Below, one piece after another: positions 15,087-20,148 of a stretch of 20,148 nt of DNA. The translations under genes and the position numbers were made by a program. Origin of the DNA: an uncultured Clostridia bacterium (GTDB taxonomy: Bacteria > Bacillota > Clostridia > Peptostreptococcales > Anaerovoracaceae); NCBI GenBank assembly GCA_934277495.1, contig CAKQUI010000028.1:1-20148 (forward strand), in the 5' to 3' direction. Below the pieces are notes generated by a model that was given only the letters and a program-made list of their open reading frames with translations, ran no database searches and was not told the origin of the DNA. Within the stretch, counting starts at the first letter, position 1, and every line of letters begins with the position of its first letter.

Positions 15087-16634
15087 TTACTTTATCTCCC
15101 ATTCGTTTATGTTCCAGAATATGCCCACTCCGTGGTGACCCAGCACTGTATCCTTCGTTATGCCTTCGATGGAATCGCTGCCTGCATATATGGCGTCGAC
15201 GTATGCGATGAAGGTGTATGCAGGGTCCTTTGCCAGCTCTTCCTGGAACTGTAAGTAAAGATTCTTTCTCTCTGACTTGTTGTCCGACTCCCTGGCCTGC
15301 TGCAGCAGACTGTCGATCTTCGCATTGGAATATCCGCTGTAGTTGGCGCCTTTGTCCGTGCCGAATACTTTGTATGTGTGGTCGTCAGGATCGAAAGGAC
15401 TGCCCCAGCCTATCAGGAAGGCTTCCTGGCCTGCCCAGTCTATCTCTGCCGGTGACTCCACCTTCACATCCACGCCGATGTCCTTGAAGTTCTGGGCGCA
15501 GATCTTCGCCATGTCCACTCTCACCTGGTCTCCCTGGCTGCAGTTTATCGTAAAGGAAAGCTTCTGTCCATCTTTTTCATATATACCATCGTCTCCCTTG
15601 CTCCAGCCGGCTGCCTCGATGAGCTTCTGAGCCTTGTCCGGATCGTATGCGTATTTTTCTATATCCTTGTTGACATATGGTCCTGCCTGCAGCGGAGAGT
15701 ATGCTGTCTGTCCGTGACCCAGCAGCACGCTGTCGATGATAGCCTGTCTGTCTATGGCATAGCTCAGTGCCTTCGGCAGATCTCTGTTGTTTTTCCAGAG
15801 GTCGTTATTGAAGTTGTACATTATGCCTCTGTAGTCGGCTGTCTTCATCTCGTATACAGCAAAGCCTTCTTTGTCTTTGAACTTCGATTCTGCCTTAGGT
15901 GTTATCTGTGCAAAGTTTATCTCTCCTGATTCCAGCTGCAGTGCTCTGGCGTCGGTATCTTCAACTATCTTGAACACGACTTTGCCTATCTTCGGAGCTC
16001 CGCCGTAGTAGTCGTCGAATTTTTCCATGGTGATGCTCTGTCCCATATCCCAGCTCACCAGCTTGTACGGACCTGCGCCCACCGGCGACTGGTTGAAGCT
16101 GTCCTTCGTCATATCCTTGCCTTCAAGGAGGTGAGCAGGCAGTATGCCTATGGTCAGATAGTCCAGCATCGCTGTGTTCGGCGCTGTGAGCTGGATGTCC
16201 ACATGCGTATCGTCTATCACCTTTACACTCTTTACATCTTCGAAATTCGATGCGTTCTCTGAACCGTTGTCCGGATCCTGTATGGCTTCTATCGTGAATT
16301 TTACGTCTTTCGCTGTCAGCGGCTCCCCGTCATGAAAAGTCAGTCCGTCACGCAGTGTGAAACTGTAGGTATTGGTCTCCTTGTCGAAATCCCACTTTTC
16401 CGCCAGTCCCGGCACTACTTCATCTTTCTCGTTATGGGCGGTCAGTCCTGCGAACAGTAGCAGATTTATCTCGCCGTGTTCGTAAAGCGCCGGATTGATG
16501 GCAGTGTAGTCGCTGCTGCCATATATCAGCGTATTGCCGTCGTCTTTCACTTCATCCTTGCCGCATCCTGAAAGCAGTGCTGTACATACACACAGCATCA
16601 GCACCAGGGCGATACTTATGATCCTCTTCTTCAT
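15087..16634 (-). CDS. Family 5 substrate-binding lipoprotein of the ABC importer
   Basis: 515 residues from ATG 16634, chosen for GAGGAG 9 nt upstream; the longer open frame to 16736 has no signal at its head. The lipobox is LLSGC (Cys24). The body is a peptide/nickel/opine class binding protein: GLTFHDGEPLTAKDVKFTIE, the middle AIDRQAIIDSVLLGHGQTAYS, and a C-terminal lobe with GSPFDPDDHTYKVF and VLGHHGVGIFWNINEW. It would be anchored outside the membrane and deliver substrate to the permeases. The ligand cannot be read from sequence: peptides and nickel chelates are both possible; the His-His pair near the end is worth noting. It is third in the operon. Confidence 0.92.
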   Translation of the reverse strand: MKKRIISIALVLMLCVCTALLSGCGKDEVKDDGNTLIYGSSDYTAINPALYEHGEINLLLFAGLTAHNEKDEVVPGLAEKWDFDKETNTYSFTLRDGLTFHDGEPLTAKDVKFTIEAIQDPDNGSENASNFEDVKSVKVIDDTHVDIQLTAPNTAMLDYLTIGILPAHLLEGKDMTKDSFNQSPVGAGPYKLVSWDMGQSITMEKFDDYYGGAPKIGKVVFKIVEDTDARALQLESGEINFAQITPKAESKFKDKEGFAVYEMKTADYRGIMYNFNNDLWKNNRDLPKALSYAIDRQAIIDSVLLGHGQTAYSPLQAGPYVNKDIEKYAYDPDKAQKLIEAAGWSKGDDGIYEKDGQKLSFTINCSQGDQVRVDMAKICAQNFKDIGVDVKVESPAEIDWAGQEAFLIGWGSPFDPDDHTYKVFGTDKGANYSGYSNAKIDSLLQQARESDNKSERKNLYLQFQEELAKDPAYTFIAYVDAIYAGSDSIEGITKDTVLGHHGVGIFWNINEWEIK

Positions 16635-16776
16635 CTTCTTTTTCTCCTCAGAATTTTCTTTTTCCATGCAATAACACATCTCTACTCTTTCTATTTCGAG
16701 AGCTGCTTCCTGCAGCTGTTTTCTCTTTATCATCATCGCCGGCGTGCGGCGCTGAATTCGTTATGATTTATTCGGC

Positions 16777-16792
16777 ATCGCTTATCAGCGAT
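16777..16792. other. Short hairpin between the permease and binding-protein genes
   Basis: ATCGCT-tatc-AGCGAT in the 195-bp gap 16635-16829. It has no T tail on the minus strand, so it is not a clear terminator; it might be an mRNA processing or stability element favouring the binding protein. A second short stem, AGCTGC/GCAGCT, lies nearer the binding-protein start. No gene is seen in the gap. Confidence 0.35.
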
Positions 16793-16829
16793 AGTCTTTT
16801 GACATTGAAACCACAGTCTTCGTGGCGCT

Positions 16830-17675
16830 TTACATGAGCCTGTCACGTCTGCCCCTGCATCTGAGGTATTCCCCGATCTCTGTGATACATATCAGCGTGA
16901 TCACCAGGAATATCCCCGGTATGATCAGGATCCACCATGCGCCGGTGAGCATCGCCCGCTGCGACAGCGACATCAGGCTGCCCCAGGAGACTATCTCTGC
17001 AGGCAGACCCAGTCCCAGAAAGCTCAGCGTTGCCTCCATGGATATCGCCCCGCCGATATTGGTTACGATCATGAACATAACCGCCGACATGAAATTGGGC
17101 ATCAGATGCCTGTACAGTATATAGAAGAATCCTCCTCCCATGGACCTTGCCGCCATTACGAATCCGCTGCTCCGCAGCTGTCTGACTTCACTCCTGACCA
17201 TCTTGGCCACAGCCATCCAGCCCGTCACGCCTATGACCACCGATATGGAAATGACATTAGCCTCTCCCATCATCGCCTGCAGGAACATGACGAAAAGCAT
17301 CTGGGGCACGCTCATCAGTATCTCGGTGAACCGCATCATCACATCGTCCACTTTCTGAGACGCCAGCCCCGCCGCTGCTCCGTATATCACTGCAATGACG
17401 GTGGATATCAGTGTGGCCAGAAGTCCCACGGTCAGAGATATCCTGCCGCCGCACCAGATCACCGAAAACAGGTCTCTGCCGAGAGTGTCTGTCCCGAATA
17501 TGTGACCTTTGCCCGGGGCCATGCTTATCTTGGAAAGCTCCATGTAATATGCGCTGTCTGAATATATGATGCTGCCGATGATGCAGCCGGCTGCGATCAG
17601 CACCAGCACCGTGACAGATATACACGGGAACCTGCTTCCCGGCTCCTGCAGTCTGTTTCTGTTTAATGATATCAC
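16830..17675 (-). CDS. ABC importer permease, DppC/NikC type
   Basis: 281 residues, about six membrane segments. It has the N-terminal HIFGTDTLGRDLFSVIWCGG typical of the DppC/NikC/OppC permeases and the cytoplasmic EAA-type loop (FVMAARSMGGG ... YRHLMPN) that contacts the ATPase; ATLSFLGLGLPAEIVSWGSL is the usual C-terminal signature. The start is GTG, overlapping the preceding TGA stop by four bases (GTGA), with AAAGGGGG eight nt upstream: a translationally coupled pair with the other permease. A 195-bp gap follows before the binding-protein gene. Confidence 0.93.
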   Translation of the reverse strand: MISLNRNRLQEPGSRFPCISVTVLVLIAAGCIIGSIIYSDSAYYMELSKISMAPGKGHIFGTDTLGRDLFSVIWCGGRISLTVGLLATLISTVIAVIYGAAAGLASQKVDDVMMRFTEILMSVPQMLFVMFLQAMMGEANVISISVVIGVTGWMAVAKMVRSEVRQLRSSGFVMAARSMGGGFFYILYRHLMPNFMSAVMFMIVTNIGGAISMEATLSFLGLGLPAEIVSWGSLMSLSQRAMLTGAWWILIIPGIFLVITLICITEIGEYLRCRGRRDRLM

Positions 17676-18661
17676 AGTATCTGCCCCCTTTCCTCTTTCA
17701 TATCAGGGGAAAGTTTCTCATTGATTATCTGCGCCGCCATGTTCACTATCATGACTGAAGCGCCTGTTATCAGACAGACCGTCATCAGCAGGTTGTAATC
17801 GTGGTACTGGGCGCTTTCCAGTCCCAGCCTGCCGATTCCGGGATATGAAAATACCATCTCTATGACATATGCTCCGCCCAGCAGATGGGGCAGGAACACT
17901 GCCATTATGCTCACCACCGACGGCATGATGTTCCTGACGCAGTGCCTGTATATTATCTGGTGCTCCGTCAGTCCTTTGACTTTGCACATCAGTACGTATT
18001 CCTTGCTCATCTCATCGGAAAGTCTATTCCGCATAAGATATGCACAGTACCATATATGGGATATGACGATGGCTGCCACCGGCAGTATCAGATGCAGCAG
18101 CCTGTCTGCGACGCCGCCTCCGCTGATGGACGTCACTCCACTCTGGGGCAGCACACCCAGCTTTACAGCAAAGATGAGTATGAGTATCAGTGCCATGAAA
18201 AATTCCGGTATGCTGTTTGCCGCCACGCCTGCTCTGCATATCAGTCTGTCCGCTGTGCTTCCTTCATGGCGGACGCAGAATATGGCAAGCAGAAGTCCAA
18301 GCACGGCTATCAGTATGAAAGATGATGCTGTGAGCAGCACCGTATTGCCGAAAACGCTGCCTATAACGTCTGTCACCGGCTGCTTGTACTGGTACGATAT
18401 ACCAAGGTCGCCTCTAAGCGCATTGCCTGCCCATGTGATGTACTGGACCGGCAGAGATCTGTCCAGACCCAGCCTGTGCTCTGCGTTCTGAAGCTGCTCT
18501 GTTGTCATGCGCTCAACAGACTCGCCGTAGTATGCCCTTAGAGGGTCTCCCGGAGCCAGCCTTGAGATAAAAAAAACTATCAGCGACAGCACTATCAGAG
18601 ACAGTAACAGCTGTGCTGCCTTTTTCGCTATATATGAAACTGTATTTTCAGATGATGACAT
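17672..18661 (-). CDS. ABC importer permease, DppB/NikB type
   Basis: 329 residues from ATG 18661, which has GGAG 6 nt upstream; ATG 18673 and the longer open frame to 18799 lack a site. The first membrane helix is followed by FFISRLAPGDPLRAYYG, the standard DppB/NikB start. The EAA-type loop is CKVKGLTEHQIIYRHCVRN, and VIEMVFSYPGIGRLGLE is the conserved C-terminal segment. It forms the membrane channel with the DppC-type partner. First gene of the four-gene operon. Its roughly 250-nt leader contains a terminator-like hairpin at 18838-18894, so readthrough control is possible. Confidence 0.93.
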   Translation of the reverse strand: MSSSENTVSYIAKKAAQLLLSLIVLSLIVFFISRLAPGDPLRAYYGESVERMTTEQLQNAEHRLGLDRSLPVQYITWAGNALRGDLGISYQYKQPVTDVIGSVFGNTVLLTASSFILIAVLGLLLAIFCVRHEGSTADRLICRAGVAANSIPEFFMALILILIFAVKLGVLPQSGVTSISGGGVADRLLHLILPVAAIVISHIWYCAYLMRNRLSDEMSKEYVLMCKVKGLTEHQIIYRHCVRNIMPSVVSIMAVFLPHLLGGAYVIEMVFSYPGIGRLGLESAQYHDYNLLMTVCLITGASVMIVNMAAQIINEKLSPDMKEERGQIL

Positions 18662-18837
18662 AATGTTCTCCATGATGTGATACGAATCTGTTATGCCTGA
18701 AATGTACACGGCTGCAGGCATATCTCTTTTCCGACCTTTGACCAGGCTGCCAGCAGGTATATACGTTCTCTTTGAAACAAACCGCCGGGACATTTTCATT
18801 ACCCGTCAGCCTTATCTCTATCTGCTGCATCGACGCA

Positions 18838-18894
18838 AAAAAGACCACGAAAAACAACACCCTGAATATGGGTATTGACCTTCGTGGTCTTTTT
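18838..18894. terminator. Long terminator-like hairpin in the ABC operon leader
   Basis: Fourteen-bp arms AAAAAGACCACGAA (18838-18851) and TTCGTGGTCTTTTT (18881-18894), with an inner ACCC/GGGT stem (18859-18862 with 18870-18873). Both strands have a T run after the GC-rich part. On the minus strand it lies about 15 nt after the predicted start of the ABC operon transcript and about 175 nt before its first gene, the place of an attenuator. No antiterminator partner was found. The 303-bp gap 18662-18964 otherwise holds only the two promoters. Confidence 0.65.
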
Positions 18895-18917
18895 CGTGCG
18901 CTTCCTGCGACTATTCT

Positions 18918-18946
18918 ATATTATCAGATTGAAGCTTTCGTGTCAA
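18918..18946 (-). promoter_or_regulatory. Candidate promoter of the ABC operon
   Basis: Minus strand TTGACA (18946-18941), 17-bp spacer, TAATAT (18923-18918). The -35 is perfect and the -10 moderate. It physically overlaps the divergently oriented promoter at 18929-18957. Confidence 0.6.
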
Positions 18947-18957
18947 TGTTATATAAT
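18929..18957 (+). promoter_or_regulatory. Promoter of the Gx transporter gene
   Basis: Plus strand TTGAAG (18929-18934), 17-bp spacer, TATAAT (18952-18957). The expected start of transcription (about 18964) is next to the first ATG at 18965, leaving no leader for that start. Confidence 0.75.
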
Positions 18958-18964
18958 ATGATAC

Positions 18965-19477
18965 ATGAACAGGACAACCAAAGCATTTGATACAAAGAGG
19001 ATAACCATGACGGCGCTCCTTGCCGCCCTGGCGCTGATATTCTCATATATAGAAGTCATACTCCCATTCAACACAGGCATACCCGGCGTCAAACTCGGTA
19101 TAGCCAATCTTGTTATAATAGTGGCGCTTTACTATCTTGGGACAGGCTATGCATTTTCAGTCAATCTAATCAGGGTCCTTATCGCAGGACTGCTGTTCAA
19201 CGGACTGTTTGGTGCGCTTTATTCGCTGGCCGGAGCGCTGCTGAGTTTTGCTGTGATGACACTGCTGAAAAGGACCGGACTGTTTTCAGTAACAGGAGTC
19301 TCAATAGCAGGCGGCGTATCCCACAATCTGGGACAACTTTTTGTTGCAGCGTTCCTTATATCCAATCTGAAAATATTCGCATACTTCCCTGTACTGATCT
19401 TCTCCGGCATCATAAGCGGAGCATTCATCGGCATAGTATCGTATCTCATACTGAAACGTCTGCCGAAAATCATGTAG
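18965..19477 (+). CDS. Gx transporter family protein (heptaprenyl diphosphate synthase component I-like)
   Basis: 170 residues, almost wholly hydrophobic, with about five to six membrane helices. Typical motifs are SYIEVILPF, GIPGVKLGIANLVI, LFNGLFGALYSLAGALLS and GGVSHNLGQL. The family (often annotated heptaprenyl diphosphate synthase component I) resembles ECF-type S components and often neighbours NusG-II, apbE or prenyl synthase genes; its substrate is not settled. Start: ATG 18965 sits at the predicted transcript start and has no ribosome site. ATG 19007, in frame, has GAGG 6 nt upstream but would lose the basic KR residues before the first helix. I keep the longer form. The stop lies 5 bp from the stop of the convergent gene. 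Confidence 0.85.
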   Translation: MNRTTKAFDTKRITMTALLAALALIFSYIEVILPFNTGIPGVKLGIANLVIIVALYYLGTGYAFSVNLIRVLIAGLLFNGLFGALYSLAGALLSFAVMTLLKRTGLFSVTGVSIAGGVSHNLGQLFVAAFLISNLKIFAYFPVLIFSGIISGAFIGIVSYLILKRLPKIM

Positions 19478-19482
19478 AGAGC

Positions 19483-20082
19483 TTATCGCTCCAGGACGGC
19501 TATCTCATCTTCAGTAAGACCTGTCGCTTCTGCGATAGTCGCTGTATCCATACCCATGGACAGCATTTTCACTGCTATTGATCTTTGCCTGGCAAGCTCA
19601 CCACGTGCCTCACCATACCTCTCCCCTTCAAGCCTGCCACGCTCTTCTCCAGCTTTCTCGGCTTCGCTCATCATCGTTCTCATATCGGACAGCCAGCGAT
19701 AGTGCTGTTCTTTTTCGCTGAACAGGCTGTCGTTTCTTGTCACTTCATCAAATACTTTCTCTGCCATTCCAAGATACTCCTTTCCATGTTCCAGAAGTTT
19801 CTCGATGTAATCAGCTTTGTCTTTATCCCCGGCATATCTGAAGTACGCTGCGAAAATCTCCTCCGGCGTCAGTTCCTCCACCGGCTTTCCGGGGTCCAGC
19901 ATCCCAAGCTGCAGATAACGGAATTCCAGCTTATCGCTCATCCTTGTATGGGTACGGCTGCTCATTATATAGAACAGCGGTGCTATACCATCGTTTTCAT
20001 ACGGTTTACTATCCGTTATGGTCATCGATATCGTTTTTTTCATTCTATTGTAATCGAGAGATATGATAGCGTCAAGGATCAT
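19483..20082 (-). CDS. Rpn/PD-(D/E)XK family transposase-nuclease, C-terminal remnant
   Basis: 199 residues. The text after the nuclease core of Rpn proteins is present (KKTISMTITDS, then MSDKLEFRYLQLGML and EELTPEEIFAAYF), followed by the usual charged coil (AGEERGRLEGERYGEARGE) and a C-terminal helix-turn-helix-like end (MLSMGMDTATIAEATGLTEDEI). The N-terminal PD-(D/E)XK core, expected to add roughly 100 residues, is absent: upstream of ATG 20082 the frame meets TGA within about 25 bp, and there is no ribosome site. It is most likely a truncated, inactive copy. Nothing recognisable lies in the AT-rich 20083-20148. Confidence 0.7.
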   Translation of the reverse strand: MILDAIISLDYNRMKKTISMTITDSKPYENDGIAPLFYIMSSRTHTRMSDKLEFRYLQLGMLDPGKPVEELTPEEIFAAYFRYAGDKDKADYIEKLLEHGKEYLGMAEKVFDEVTRNDSLFSEKEQHYRWLSDMRTMMSEAEKAGEERGRLEGERYGEARGELARQRSIAVKMLSMGMDTATIAEATGLTEDEIAVLER

Positions 20083-20148
20083 TGTTAAATTTTTACATAA
20101 AATTCATGAGGATATAGTTTATAAAACCGCAGGACTTCTGTTATCGTC

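Noticed and set aside
18662..18838. Cobalamin or nickel-cobalt riboswitch in the ABC operon leader
   Set aside because: I looked for the conserved boxes by eye and did not find a convincing match.

Overview
The window looks like chromosomal DNA of a low-to-mid GC Gram-positive anaerobe of the Clostridia (Eubacteriales or a close relative). The reasons are a pilin-like CnaB/SpaA surface protein, lipobox lipoproteins, an ECF S component without its own energizing module, a YfhO-type membrane protein, a NusG-II/ApbE/Gx-transporter gene set, strong GGAGG ribosome sites and sigma-A type promoters. No species can be named from the sequence. No rRNA, tRNA or CRISPR array was seen.

Layout. (1) 1-3974, minus: a giant secreted fibro-slime/CnaB/pilin-type surface protein running off the left edge. 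It has a strong promoter, a foldable leader RNA and an 11-G tract just upstream. (2) 4334-6381: a divergent pair, an ECF S component (minus) and a MocR/PdxR-like regulator (plus), sharing an operator-like region. This suggests vitamin B6-related uptake, but the regulator lacks the PLP-binding lysine. (3) 6431-9357: an AT-rich cassette with a decayed Rhs/Hint polymorphic toxin gene and a putative immunity gene, both minus. It is flanked by near-perfect 145/148-bp direct repeats made of the mocR 3' end plus its terminator. (4) 9513-13218, minus: apbE then yfhO, probably one transcript. (5) 13238-13600, plus: a NusG domain II protein divergent from apbE; the start codons are 19 bp apart and share a palindromic Shine-Dalgarno block. 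(6) 13602-18661, minus: a peptide/nickel-class ABC importer operon (permease, permease, lipoprotein binding protein, fused double ATPase). (7) 18965-19477, plus: a Gx transporter family membrane protein whose promoter overlaps that of the ABC operon. (8) 19483-20082, minus: the C-terminal remnant of an Rpn-type nuclease/transposase.

How they fit. ApbE (FMN transfer to exported proteins), NusG-II and Gx proteins often cluster with extracytoplasmic flavin/quinone electron-transfer genes; here the ABC operon sits between NusG-II and Gx. The toxin cassette separates what was probably a convergent mocR/yfhO pair sharing one bidirectional terminator; after insertion each neighbour keeps its own terminator copy. 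The most distinctive signals are this repeat-flanked cassette, the lysine-less MocR, the poly-G/promoter/leader arrangement before the adhesin, and the shared-SD divergent pair.
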